64,000 bases of DNA from positions 1 to 64,000 of IMG/VR virus record IMGVR_UViG_3300042563_000635, one strand, 5' to 3'. The position numbers were made by a program, and so were the translations under genes. The DNA is from a virus. Below the pieces are notes generated by a model, which saw only the letters and a list, made by a program, of their open reading frames with translations, ran no database searches and was not told the DNA's origin. This document shows positions 1 to 7,012 of this stretch, piece after piece (positions within the stretch are counted from its first letter, which is position 1; each line of letters starts with the position of its first letter).

Positions 1-323
1 CGGCCCAAGTCACCTTCAAATTTCGCTTTTGGTTTCCAATACGGCGCAAGCGCATTCGGTGTCCAGATAGTAACCGTGCCTTCGGCAGTACCATGGGTGA
101 GTTCTGCCAGTCTACGTTCATCACTAGAGCCTTCAATGAACCAAAGAAGTTCACCAACACAAGCTTTCCATGCAAGCTTTTTAGTAGTGATAGCGGGAAA
201 ACCTCTGCGCAAATCAAAGCGAAGATTACGGCCAAAAACACTATGGGTGCCAACACCAGTTCTATCATCTTTTATTTCTCCGTTATCTAGAATATCTTGT
301 AGTAAATCGTGATATTGTTTCAT
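1..323 (-). CDS. thyA: Thymidylate synthase, N-terminal part (cut by window edge)
   Basis: Converts dUMP to dTMP using methylene-tetrahydrofolate, supplying dTTP for phage DNA synthesis. About 107 residues are present. They match the start of ThyA: an opening YHDLLQDIL, then DDRTGVGTHSVFG with the phosphate-binding arginine, the FPAITTKKL segment, and GELLWFIEG. The catalytic cysteine lies beyond the left edge, so activity cannot be judged. The start codon overlaps the stop of the dihydrofolate reductase gene as ATGA, so the two are probably translated together. This thyA-folA order is common in phages. Identification is secure. The 3' end is missing only because the window stops. Confidence 0.95.
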   Translation of the reverse strand, partial: MKQYHDLLQDILDNGEIKDDRTGVGTHSVFGRNLRFDLRRGFPAITTKKLAWKACVGELLWFIEGSSDERRLAELTHGTAEGTVTIWTPNALAPYWKPKAKFEGDLG

Positions 324-775
324 TTTCTTTTCCAAATTTGATACACGTGGTCTGTTTGATTCTCATTAAACCAACATGTATAATTATTTTCTAAGTATAA
401 CAAATCAATGAATGTATCGCAAGTGTATTCGGTTAATGTTTTAGTCAAATGTATTTCATCTACTAAGTGCCATGCTGAGTTAATCAGTTGTGCGCCACCG
501 ATGAGCCATACATTCTTGAACTCACTAAAATGATTAAGATTGGACACTTGAATAGCACCTATAGGTAATGACAATGATTGGCTAGTCACTACAAAGTTCA
601 ATCGTCCTAACAGTGGTTTCTTAGGTAAACTCTCCCAAGTGTTTCGGCCCATAACAACGACTTGCCCATGAGTCAAATTTTTGAATCTTGGCAAATCGCC
701 CTCGATTTTACTCCAGGGCAATTTGTTGTCATAGCCTATTCCACCTTTTGGATCACATGCTACTATCAGTTTCAT
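320..775 (-). CDS. folA: Dihydrofolate reductase
   Basis: Reduces dihydrofolate to tetrahydrofolate with NADPH, regenerating the cofactor spent by the adjacent thymidylate synthase. The 151 residues are near the usual length of about 160. Visible hallmarks are GGIGYDNKLPW near residue 11 (Met20-loop region), DLPRFK near 27, the NADPH-binding MGRNTWESLP near 42, and the GGAQL stretch near 93. The start overlaps the stop of the upstream 98-codon gene (ATGA) and its stop overlaps the thyA start, so three genes are chained. Identification is firm. Confidence 0.95.
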   Translation of the reverse strand: MKLIVACDPKGGIGYDNKLPWSKIEGDLPRFKNLTHGQVVVMGRNTWESLPKKPLLGRLNFVVTSQSLSLPIGAIQVSNLNHFSEFKNVWLIGGAQLINSAWHLVDEIHLTKTLTEYTCDTFIDLLYLENNYTCWFNENQTDHVYQIWKRK

Positions 776-1068
776 AGTTTATTCAATAATCTATCTGTCT
801 CTGGTTGTACCGTTTCGGCAATGTTTTGAACATTGAGAACAAATTCCACACTAGAAATTTGATCGTCAAGCTCGTGCAGTTTTCTACCAACTGCATCCTC
901 AATTTGTTCAGGGTCCAAACCTTGACTGAGAAACTTTTCAATATTAATTGTTTGCTGTCGTTTACCTTCAAGCTTGACGATTATCTTTTTGATAAACTGT
1001 ACAGGTATTTTTTGTTTCTCAACATCTTCTAAGATGTGTTCCCACTTTGCGATGAATTCAGGTGACAT
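772..1068 (-). CDS. Unknown phage protein, 98 aa
   Basis: No function recognised. The predicted product is small, charged and mostly helical, opening MSPEFIAKWEHILEDVEK. Regular spacing of hydrophobics and many E/K/Q residues suggest a helical bundle or short coiled coil. There is no signal peptide, membrane segment or cysteine pair. Its stop overlaps the dihydrofolate reductase start, and it begins 6 bp after the upstream gene ends, so it belongs to the transcription unit that feeds folA and thyA. Position alone could suggest a link to nucleotide metabolism, but nothing in the protein shows it. Confidence 0.8.
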   Translation of the reverse strand: MSPEFIAKWEHILEDVEKQKIPVQFIKKIIVKLEGKRQQTINIEKFLSQGLDPEQIEDAVGRKLHELDDQISSVEFVLNVQNIAETVQPETDRLLNKL

Positions 1069-1074
1069 GAGTTA

Positions 1075-1752
1075 TTACGCTACTACTTTCGCCTTTGCGG
1101 GACGACCTCGGCCACGTTTTTCAGTAGGAGCAGTTATAGAAGATTGTAAAGATCCATCTAGATTTGATGCTTCTTTTAACATGCGTTCTGATTCAGCTAA
1201 TAGCCCTCTAGCCTCAGCAGCCATTTTTTCTGCCTGAGTACGTAAATTAGTAGCTATTGCATTATCACCCAATACATCATTTGAACCTGCTTGTACAGCC
1301 GGTGTGTTTTGATTACCACGCATTCTTCGGGCAACATCTGCAGGATCTTGTAATCCTCTAGAACTATCGATTTCGGCTAGACGCTTTACAGCGGCTTCGC
1401 CTTGTTTCATTTCATTCAAAATCTTATTGAGTTCATTCAACTTGATCTTAGTGTTAGGCGCAGGGGTCATGATTACCAACTCAGTGTTGACTTTCTTCAA
1501 TTGACCTTCTCTGTGCAAAACTTGTAGAATTGGATTACCGTCTGTCGTGTAGGTCCTATTCAATGCGTCAGCTAAGTTCTCGCTATTTTGCCCAATATCA
1601 GATTCTATGCATTTAATCATAGGATTGTGAATGTGCTGATTTAGTAACTCAGTATATGTTACCAAGCACATATGCGGTTCACCCGGCACTTCTCTAAAAA
1701 TAACTGCAACTTTGCGGTCGCCATGTTTACCTACGTGTCTTAAAAAACTCAT
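1075..1752 (-). CDS. Unknown protein with C-terminal AT-hook-like tail, 225 aa
   Basis: Start chosen at the ATG at 1752, because an AAGGAG ribosome-binding site lies 7 to 8 bases upstream; the frame is open further up, to 1821. The first 110 residues look like a compact domain opening MSFLRHVGKHGDRKVAV. The rest is helical and alanine/glutamate rich. The end carries KRGRGRPAKAK, whose GRGRP core matches the AT-hook motif that binds the minor groove of AT-rich DNA. That suggests a DNA-associated role, but a basic tail alone is weak proof. The following gene starts 6 bp after its stop. Confidence 0.8.
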   Translation of the reverse strand: MSFLRHVGKHGDRKVAVIFREVPGEPHMCLVTYTELLNQHIHNPMIKCIESDIGQNSENLADALNRTYTTDGNPILQVLHREGQLKKVNTELVIMTPAPNTKIKLNELNKILNEMKQGEAAVKRLAEIDSSRGLQDPADVARRMRGNQNTPAVQAGSNDVLGDNAIATNLRTQAEKMAAEARGLLAESERMLKEASNLDGSLQSSITAPTEKRGRGRPAKAKVVA

Positions 1753-1811
1753 AGTTTTTCTCCTTTTAATAATCTTATTTAATAGTAGTTTTTTAACACC
1801 TAAAATAAATG

Positions 1812-2069
1812 TTAAGACCACTTTAATTCATACAATAATGCTTCGGTAGGATCTTCAAACGAAAGCAAAACAATTGGTTCAAAAAAACTATCAACAGAAA
1901 CACTTGCAATAAACGTGTATCTTCCTACCAAATTATGTACTATCCATTTAGCAGATTCTTTTGTTACAGGAGTACTAGCCATAACAAAATGAGGAGGCTT
2001 AAATGGTAATCTCCTATCAATAAACCAAACGTTTGGCGTAATTTCTAGTTGAGTTTCTTGCTCACTCAT
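1812..2069 (-). CDS. Unknown small protein, 85 aa
   Basis: No family recognised. The product opens MSEQETQLEITPNVWF and has several aromatic residues and a proline-rich LPFKPPHF stretch near residue 21. It is soluble-looking, with no signal peptide or transmembrane helix. It lies between the 80-codon gene upstream and the AT-hook-like gene downstream, on the same strand with short gaps, so co-transcription is likely. No good Shine-Dalgarno is visible; GGCAAAG is the nearest purine run. Confidence 0.7.
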   Translation of the reverse strand: MSEQETQLEITPNVWFIDRRLPFKPPHFVMASTPVTKESAKWIVHNLVGRYTFIASVSVDSFFEPIVLLSFEDPTEALLYELKWS

Positions 2070-2093
2070 ACTTTGCCTATTTTTAAATATTTT

Positions 2094-2336
2094 TTATCGT
2101 TTTTCTTTTTTGAGAACATATAACATTTCTACCTTACTTATTGCATCATTAAGGGTAGGGTCACTGTCTGCCATGAACACGGCTTCTTTTAATTTAAACC
2201 ACCTAGCAGATAGTTCTCCTTCTTTTTTGTGCACCGGGTCAACCCAATGAAGGTGTCTTTCAGTCTCGCCCATTTTACGAGCATAGACTGTTTTACCTCC
2301 ATCAGGTGATTCGTAAATTACTGCTTTACTTGTCAT
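2094..2336 (-). CDS. Unknown small protein, 80 aa
   Basis: The open frame continues upstream to 2444, but that part lies on top of the end of the VWA gene. The sensible start is one of two adjacent ATGs at 2339 and 2336, giving a protein that begins MTSKAVIYESPDGGKTVYAR. The start overlaps the upstream stop by about 11 to 14 bp, typical coupling here. The product is charged, with a possible beta-hairpin at the start (YESPDGGKTVYARK) and a helical, basic end. No function is recognised. Confidence 0.7.
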   Translation of the reverse strand: MTSKAVIYESPDGGKTVYARKMGETERHLHWVDPVHKKEGELSARWFKLKEAVFMADSDPTLNDAISKVEMLYVLKKEKR

Positions 2337-3609
2337 CATACAGTGCGTAAGTACCGAATGGGGGATTCGGATTAGGGTCACCATGAATGATCCAAGTAGT
2401 ATCACAGTAGTCAGGATCACCCCAAGAACCACAAGGGTAACCATCAGTGAAACAGATCAGACGCTTGGGCACATTGCCTGTTTCTTTGAGATATTCAAAG
2501 ATAGCATCAAAGTCAGTACCACCGCCACCTGCTGGCTCATAGCCATCAATTGAATCAAGGTTCTCGCTAGTGAAGTCAGCAGGGTTGTAGATTTCGGTAT
2601 CAAAACAGAAAACATGAACCTTGTAGCCATCGAATGCATCCATCATGCCACCGATCTCACCCAAGAATGCTTGTGCTTGTTTATTAGAGATAGAGCCTGA
2701 CATGTCAATAGCAACAACCACATCGATTTCTTCACCGGGTGTCATGCCGGGCATGATAGCATCCATGTGCCAACCTCTACGTGAGGGACGCATCCAAGAG
2801 AAGTCAGTGCGAATTGCGCTGGTCAAGTTAGTCTGAATCAGTTCACGCCAGGGCATGACCGGGTCAGTAACGCTACGAATCAATCGTTCAACACCTTTAG
2901 GCAATGTGCCTGCTTCGGCAGACTGAGCCGCATTTAGAATAGCTTGCTTGATTTCTTGACGGGCACGTTCACGTTCTTCACCTGACATTTGCGGACGCTT
3001 GCTTTTGCCTTTGCCTTCTTTGTCACCATCAGCTTCACTATCGCCGTCACCGTCACCGTCAAGGTGATCGTCAATCATTTGGTCAATGAGTGAGTTGATA
3101 TCAATCTTTTGAACATTCTTCATGAGGTCATCATAGATTTCCTCAGACGATTTGCCGTCATACTTTTGTTCGTACAAGCAAGGCACAGTCTTGATGAACT
3201 CACCAACCTTGTGGCGCTTCAAGTCAGCATTGACCGCATAGTCGTTTGCAATGTTGAACAGTTGAGGATCACGTGTGCCTCGGCGACCCATGTGATCGTA
3301 AACAACGTGAAGGACCTCATGCGCCACAAGAAACTCAACCTCTTTGGGGCGCAACATCATAATGAAACGGCTGTTGTAATAGAATTTGAGACCGTCAGTT
3401 GCCGCAGTAGAGCACCATTCATCGGCATTTGTGAGGCTCATGCGAGTTGCAAGATTGCCGAAGAATGAATGTCGCAACAGCAAACCGATACGTGCAGTAA
3501 CCAATCGTTCACGTGCTTGTGCATCAATTTTTGGGTCGGTAGGTCCTACAAGTTTATCAAACTTGTCATTGTGCTTTTTAGCTTTGCGCTGTCCGATAAC
3601 TTCGCTCAT
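2326..3609 (-). CDS. VWA-like protein with N-terminal metallopeptidase motif
   Basis: 427 residues, resembling the VWA-like/DUF2201 type of protein. The N-terminal domain has HEVLHVVYDH at 97-106, a zinc-metallopeptidase HExxH with a further histidine. An acidic DGDGDGD linker lies near 184-190. The C-terminal half is a von Willebrand factor A fold with a metal-site DMSGS at 302-306 and a GGGGTDF stretch later. Such proteins commonly work with a MoxR-type AAA+ ATPase in remodelling or metal-insertion machines, and such an ATPase lies at 4165-5265. It has its own consensus promoter at 3636-3664 and a clear AAAGGA ribosome-binding site. The substrate is unknown. Confidence 0.88.
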   Translation of the reverse strand: MSEVIGQRKAKKHNDKFDKLVGPTDPKIDAQARERLVTARIGLLLRHSFFGNLATRMSLTNADEWCSTAATDGLKFYYNSRFIMMLRPKEVEFLVAHEVLHVVYDHMGRRGTRDPQLFNIANDYAVNADLKRHKVGEFIKTVPCLYEQKYDGKSSEEIYDDLMKNVQKIDINSLIDQMIDDHLDGDGDGDSEADGDKEGKGKSKRPQMSGEERERARQEIKQAILNAAQSAEAGTLPKGVERLIRSVTDPVMPWRELIQTNLTSAIRTDFSWMRPSRRGWHMDAIMPGMTPGEEIDVVVAIDMSGSISNKQAQAFLGEIGGMMDAFDGYKVHVFCFDTEIYNPADFTSENLDSIDGYEPAGGGGTDFDAIFEYLKETGNVPKRLICFTDGYPCGSWGDPDYCDTTWIIHGDPNPNPPFGTYALYDDK

Positions 3610-3635
3610 GTTGATCCTTTAGTGTTTATGTATCT

Positions 3636-3664
3636 ATTATAGCAAATAATAGATTTGTTGTCAA
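3636..3664 (-). promoter_or_regulatory. Consensus sigma70-type promoter for the VWA gene
   Basis: Read on the minus strand: TTGACA, 17 bp, TATAAT, a perfect match to the host vegetative consensus. The predicted transcript starts near 3629, leaving about 20 nt of leader with an AAAGGA ribosome-binding site. The -35 box lies 2 bp past the stop of the preceding gene. Confidence 0.88.
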
Positions 3665-3665
3665 A

Positions 3666-3950
3666 TTATTGAAGATTCCGTTTTGTAGCACGATTTACTG
3701 CATCCTCGTCAAGATCAACTTCGTCAAGGTCATCGAGGTCAATGCCCATCTTTCCAGCAAGTTCTTCTAATTCTTCGTCCGAGAGTTCATCCAAATCAAC
3801 AGGAAGTGATCGTTCAAATAGCTCACCGGTTTCAGCTAGACGATTAATCTCAGCAATCATTTCGTCCAGTTCTTCCTGTGTCCCATCAAAGTCATCGAAA
3901 CAACCCGGTGCGAACATAACCTGTAATGGCTTTTTTTCTTCGTTACTCAT
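3666..3950 (-). CDS. Very acidic small protein, 94 aa
   Basis: Unknown function. The product is strongly acidic, with runs such as DLDELSDEELEELAGK and DLDDLDEVDLDEDA in the second half and only a few basic residues at the end. The first 20 residues (KPLQVMFAPGCFDDFDG) look more structured. The composition could fit a DNA mimic, a chaperone-like partner or a metal binder, but none of these is shown. Its start overlaps the stop of a 50-codon gene as ATGA. Directly after its stop comes the VWA promoter. Confidence 0.78.
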   Translation of the reverse strand: MSNEEKKPLQVMFAPGCFDDFDGTQEELDEMIAEINRLAETGELFERSLPVDLDELSDEELEELAGKMGIDLDDLDEVDLDEDAVNRATKRNLQ

Positions 3951-4099
3951 AGTGACAGTCCTCGGTAACCTGCATCAAATGCGATTCGTGCATAGGCTGC
4001 GCCTGCTTCAATTTGATACAAAACCATACCTTGGTCCTTTGTTAAACCTCGTGCCCGGGCACTTTGCCCCAATGCATAAAAATACTTTTTACCTGACAT
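3947..4099 (-). CDS. Unknown small protein, 50 aa
   Basis: A short gene beginning MSGKKYFYALGQSARARGL, with an AAGGATAG ribosome-binding site 4 to 5 bases before the ATG and a 4-bp ATGA overlap with the acidic gene downstream. Both points support real translation. The product is basic and probably helical, with an alanine-rich second half (IEAGAAYARIAF). It starts just after the intrinsic terminator that closes the MoxR unit, so it is expressed by read-through or from a weak promoter that I cannot see. Confidence 0.65.
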   Translation of the reverse strand: MSGKKYFYALGQSARARGLTKDQGMVLYQIEAGAAYARIAFDAGYRGLSL

Positions 4100-4112
4100 A
4101 ACTATCCTTAAT

Positions 4113-4145
4113 AAAAAAGGGTGAGCATATTGCTACACTCACCCT
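4113..4145 (-). terminator. Intrinsic terminator after the MoxR ATPase gene
   Basis: On the minus strand an 8-bp stem (AGGGTGAG with CTCACCCT) and a 12-nt loop are followed by a run of six T. It lies 20 to 50 bp past the ATPase stop and separates that transcript from the next genes. Confidence 0.85.
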
Positions 4146-4164
4146 GTAAAGCTCAGTAACTGAA

Positions 4165-5265
4165 TCAGTTACCAGCCTCCACGATGTACTTACCGTACTT
4201 CTTGTGGAAATCATCAAACGTAGCACCAAGCAAGCTAGGCTCGATTGGGAGTTTGTAAGTCTTAAGTGCAATCTTAGCACCCATAACAACCAACTCAGTT
4301 TCAAAGTTAGCCATGATGTATGTGAAGAAGTTCTTCGCCATGTCATGGAATTCTTTGTTAGTCACTTTCTTGCTTTCAAGTGCATCACGCAATTCATAGC
4401 ACATAGAAACAGTCAGTGAATACATAGCACTGATTTCCTTAACAGACAAGTCCTTGACTTTACCTGACAAGATATCAGCTGGGTCGGGCATACGGCCTGC
4501 AACTTTGCGGTGTGCCATAAACTTAACAGCAAGACCTTCACCAACTGCACCTGCAACCAAGTTGAACAACGTATCAGTGTCAACGTCCTCATCTTTCAAC
4601 AGGTCAGACACAAAAACCCAAGAGCGAGGGGTAGCAAACGCACGTGATGCAGACTTAGAATCGAATTCATACAAGTCTTGTTTTGCGAAAGACAAGTAAC
4701 CAACCACGTCCTTGTGAATGCCTTTGTCAACAGCCCAGTTCTGCCATGCAGTAAAGTCGGCTCGCATTTCTAAGTGCAAGAAACGATTAGCGAGGGGCAT
4801 CGGCATGCGATACGTAACACCCTTGTCGCTGTCACGATTACCTGCGGCAACGATAACAACGTTATTAGGCAACTTGTACTTACCTACACGACGGTTAAGA
4901 ATAAGTTGATAGCCAGCCGCTTGAACAGCAGGGGGTGCAGAGTTCATTTCATCGAGGAAGAGAACAACCACTGGGTATTGTTTTGCGAATTCTTCATCGG
5001 GCAGATCGACGGGTGCGGCCCAGTCCATCTTGTTGATATCTTTGTTGAAGTAAGGGATGCCTCGAATATCAGTAGGCTCCATTTGCGCCATACGCAAGTC
5101 AATGACGAAACCACCGAGTTCATCAGAAATTTCTTGAACGACCTCAGACTTGCCGATACCGGGAGGGCCCCACAAGAAAATAGGACGCTTTGCTTGGAAA
5201 GCTTTGAGAACAGCCTTGCGGGCTTGAACGGAAGTAATTGTGAGATTGTCAGAAACTTTAGACAT
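4165..5265 (-). CDS. MoxR-family AAA+ ATPase
   Basis: 366 residues. Walker A GPPGIGKS is at 33-40, Walker B VVVLFLDE at 99-106, and a sensor-1 asparagine lies in AAGNRDS near 143, followed by PLANRF. These fit the MoxR/RavA branch of AAA+ ATPases, which act as chaperones together with VWA-domain partners. A VWA protein is encoded just downstream, and phage copies of such pairs probably remodel a host or virion complex; the client is unknown. A TAGGATA ribosome-binding site precedes the ATG. The gene has its own promoter (5308-5336) and terminator (4113-4145), so it forms a single-gene unit. Confidence 0.92.
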   Translation of the reverse strand: MSKVSDNLTITSVQARKAVLKAFQAKRPIFLWGPPGIGKSEVVQEISDELGGFVIDLRMAQMEPTDIRGIPYFNKDINKMDWAAPVDLPDEEFAKQYPVVVLFLDEMNSAPPAVQAAGYQLILNRRVGKYKLPNNVVIVAAGNRDSDKGVTYRMPMPLANRFLHLEMRADFTAWQNWAVDKGIHKDVVGYLSFAKQDLYEFDSKSASRAFATPRSWVFVSDLLKDEDVDTDTLFNLVAGAVGEGLAVKFMAHRKVAGRMPDPADILSGKVKDLSVKEISAMYSLTVSMCYELRDALESKKVTNKEFHDMAKNFFTYIMANFETELVVMGAKIALKTYKLPIEPSLLGATFDDFHKKYGKYIVEAGN

Positions 5266-5307
5266 GTGTTATCCTATAAAGAAAGTGTGTTAAAAGAAAG
5301 AAACTGT

Positions 5308-5336
5308 AGTGTAACAGAGATTTGATTTATCGTCAA
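5308..5336 (-). promoter_or_regulatory. Sigma70-type promoter for the MoxR ATPase gene
   Basis: Minus strand: TTGACG, 17 bp, TACACT. The -35 region and the first spacer bases (ATAAATC) match those of the promoter at 5676-5704, so the two are probably related copies. Confidence 0.8.
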
Positions 5337-5343
5337 ATTTATT

Positions 5344-5643
5344 TTACATGATTTGGGCGATGATGCGATTGTACACATCCTTTTTAGCCATCATGTAGTC
5401 GTAATCACGCTCGCCTGGGCGAAAGTTGTTCCATTGATTCTGACCTGCATATGAAATGAGGTCACGCTTCAATGATTGACCTGTGTAGCTTGCAATGAAA
5501 CCGTACAGGTCATAGTGTGCGATGAAACCAGAACACTGATATACAAAGTTGTAACCTGTCTTGTTCAAATTATCAATGTTTTTGACTGCTTTAACAACGT
5601 TAGAGACAATCAGAGTTTTTTGGCGTTCTGTCAGTGGAGTCAT
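5344..5643 (-). CDS. Unknown protein, 99 aa
   Basis: Begins MTPLTERQKTLIVSNVVK. It looks like a soluble helical domain with many aromatic residues (YNFVYQCSGFIAHYDLYGF near 31-49). One cysteine, no signal peptide. It has a sigma70 promoter (5676-5704) and a CGGAACT ribosome-binding site. Its stop is followed 8 bp later by the MoxR promoter, and no terminator is visible, so some read-through into the ATPase gene is likely. No function is recognised. Confidence 0.75.
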   Translation of the reverse strand: MTPLTERQKTLIVSNVVKAVKNIDNLNKTGYNFVYQCSGFIAHYDLYGFIASYTGQSLKRDLISYAGQNQWNNFRPGERDYDYMMAKKDVYNRIIAQIM

Positions 5644-5675
5644 TTTAGTTCCGATGTTTCAGTGTCAATACAAGT

Positions 5676-5704
5676 ATTGTAGCAGAGATTGGATTTATTG
5701 TCAA
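5676..5704 (-). promoter_or_regulatory. Sigma70-type promoter for the 99-aa gene
   Basis: Minus strand: TTGACA, 17 bp, TACAAT. The leader is about 26 nt. The -35 box sits 2 bp beyond the stop of the upstream gene. Confidence 0.85.
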
Positions 5705-5705
5705 A

Positions 5706-5993
5706 TTAATTTGACCAGTATGACTCGCTAGCAGGATTGCAAGCCCAAGGAGTGTCACGGTCGATTTGAACGTCTGCACCGGTCATCAGGTTCTTGACTG
5801 TAACCATAGTAGGGTGAAACTCGATACGAAAACCTTTGCTTACAGGGTAAAGTTCGTACTGGAGTTCTCGGACTTCACGCTTCATTTCGGCTTCATCACG
5901 GTTACGCCAAACTGTAGTACTCACAGCCCGCTCACCTTTTTTAGTGCGCTTGTCTGCTTTGTAGATGTACATAGTGAAATCTTGTCTAGCCAT
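5706..5993 (-). CDS. Unknown protein, 95 aa
   Basis: Begins MARQDFTMYIYKADKRTKKGE. The first half is basic with probable beta strands. The second half (GFRIEFHPTMVTVKNLMTG) also looks beta-rich, so a small beta-barrel or nucleic-acid-binding fold is possible but not shown. The ribosome-binding site AAAGGA and a TTGACG/TATAAT promoter at 6026-6054 support it as a real, separately transcribed gene. No family recognised. Confidence 0.75.
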   Translation of the reverse strand: MARQDFTMYIYKADKRTKKGERAVSTTVWRNRDEAEMKREVRELQYELYPVSKGFRIEFHPTMVTVKNLMTGADVQIDRDTPWACNPASESYWSN

Positions 5994-6025
5994 TTCGAGT
6001 CCTTTAGTTAACTGTCTATGTATGT

Positions 6026-6054
6026 ATTATATACCCAAACCCATTTATCGTCAA
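6026..6054 (-). promoter_or_regulatory. Sigma70-type promoter for the 95-aa gene
   Basis: Minus strand: TTGACG, 17 bp, TATAAT. The spacer begins ATAAAT, as in the neighbouring promoters. The leader is about 26 nt and holds an AAAGGA ribosome-binding site. Confidence 0.85.
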
Positions 6055-6059
6055 CCTTT

Positions 6060-6470
6060 TTAATCCTCAAACGCACGCCTGAGGATAAGTTCTTGCTTGG
6101 AAAATGCTTCAATTTCCCAGGGTCGGTCAAGATACTTAATACGTTTTGAGTACTTTTTGCCAGCCCAAATCTGAGCACCATTTTTTGTAGACTTTAGTAT
6201 GCCCTTTGCCATTTGTTTGACATGCACCATTTCATGTGCAAGGGTCATGCCAATGTCTTTAAGTTTTCTTGTAGGTTTGATGATAACAAGATAGCAACCG
6301 GTTGCTCTGGACAGGTCTAACGTCACCCCTTGATTGTCCTCGCATTCATCATATATGCGAATCAACAAACCTTTGCGGCAGTTCTCAAGTTTAAGTTGAC
6401 TAATCATCGAAGGCAGTATTGCTTCAACAAACTTTTTGTTCCTTCGACTACCTTCGACTTTGATTTCCAT
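6060..6470 (-). CDS. Small zinc-metallopeptidase-like protein (HExxH), 136 aa
   Basis: The start is placed at 6470 because AAGGA precedes it by about 7 bases; an in-frame ATG exists at 6491. The main feature is HEMVHVKQ at 79-86, the HExxH zinc site of gluzincin/SprT-like peptidases, preceded by a helix (KDIGMTLA). A glutamate in WEIEAFSKQE near 119-129 could be the third ligand. The family resembles short phage-encoded metallopeptidase-like proteins of unknown target. The upstream gene ends 2 bp before this start, so the two are coupled. Confidence 0.75.
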   Translation of the reverse strand: MEIKVEGSRRNKKFVEAILPSMISQLKLENCRKGLLIRIYDECEDNQGVTLDLSRATGCYLVIIKPTRKLKDIGMTLAHEMVHVKQMAKGILKSTKNGAQIWAGKKYSKRIKYLDRPWEIEAFSKQELILRRAFED

Positions 6471-6472
6471 GA

Positions 6473-6673
6473 TCAATCCTTCTTTACGCAAAGATATTCT
6501 TTAGACGTTTTAACTTGCAGGTTAATGGTTGTCTCCAGTTCTTTCAACCTTTGTCCTGGAGGGTTAACCTTTTGTGCATAGATTTCACGGATTGCATTTT
6601 GACATGCGGATTGTGTACTGAATTCAACTGCCCAGCCATTTGAGACAATTAAAGATATTAGAATGAATTTCAT
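6473..6673 (-). CDS. Small exported protein, 66 aa
   Basis: Begins MKFILISLIVSNGWAVEF. The short hydrophobic stretch followed by a probable A-V-E cleavage region looks like a signal peptide, giving a mature protein of about 50 residues with two cysteines (near 24 and 62) that could form a disulfide in the periplasm. No function is recognised. It sits in a three-gene unit started by the promoter at 6936-6964 and is followed by the metallopeptidase-like gene. The start lies 2 bp after the previous stop. Confidence 0.65.
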   Translation of the reverse strand: MKFILISLIVSNGWAVEFSTQSACQNAIREIYAQKVNPPGQRLKELETTINLQVKTSKEYLCVKKD

Positions 6674-6674
6674 A

Positions 6675-6929
6675 TTAGTCTACTAGTTGAGCAATTAGTA
6701 TTAATTTTTCTAAATGAACAATGGACTCATTTAGATTTTTTAGAGGTATCTCCAAAATATGTTTACTAGGAGTACGGCGACATGTGACTTCAAGTTTGGA
6801 AAGTTCAGTGACCATAGACACAATGTTTTTCAACATCTTATTAAGGTCAGGGTTGTATCGTAGCTTAGCCAAGTCCTTGCGCAACTTGTCACACGCTTCG
6901 CTGCCTTCTAATGCTGTTTTGATTTCCAT
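6675..6929 (-). CDS. Unknown helical protein, 84 aa
   Basis: Begins MEIKTALEGSEACDKLRKDL. It is almost wholly helical by composition, with leucine/lysine-rich heptad-like patterns, so a coiled coil or small bundle is likely. No function is recognised. It is the first gene of a unit driven by the promoter at 6936-6964. With standard spacing the transcript would begin at or within a base or two of this ATG, so the mRNA may be leaderless; no ribosome-binding site could then be present. A start at a downstream methionine is the alternative. Confidence 0.68.
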   Translation of the reverse strand: MEIKTALEGSEACDKLRKDLAKLRYNPDLNKMLKNIVSMVTELSKLEVTCRRTPSKHILEIPLKNLNESIVHLEKLILIAQLVD

Positions 6930-6935
6930 ACATGT

Positions 6936-6964
6936 ATTGTATACTATAACTTATTTTCTGTCAA
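6936..6964 (-). promoter_or_regulatory. Sigma70-type promoter, possible leaderless start
   Basis: Minus strand: TTGACA, 17 bp, TACAAT. Seven bases past the -10 box falls on position 6929, the A of the start codon of the 84-aa gene. Confidence 0.82.
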
Positions 6965-6971
6965 GCCTTGG

Positions 6972-6995
6972 AAAAAGGCTCTTAAGAGCCTTTTT
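6972..6995 (-). terminator. Intrinsic terminator after the porin gene
   Basis: A perfect 24-bp inverted repeat (five A, GGCTCTT, AAGAGCC, five T) lies 18 bp past the porin stop. It ends in T on both strands. It closes the porin transcript immediately before the next promoter. Confidence 0.85.
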
Positions 6996-7012
6996 CTAAT
7001 CTCAGTTAAAGA

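Noticed and set aside
2337-2444. N-terminal extension of the 80-aa gene (hydrophobic start)
   Set aside because: It lies over the end of the VWA gene in another frame; the adjacent ATGs at 2339 and 2336 fit the overlap pattern of the window better.
4089-4346. An 85-codon minus-strand frame at the MoxR gene end
   Set aside because: It overlaps the 3' part of the ATPase gene and the terminator, and its composition looks like a shifted reading of the real gene.
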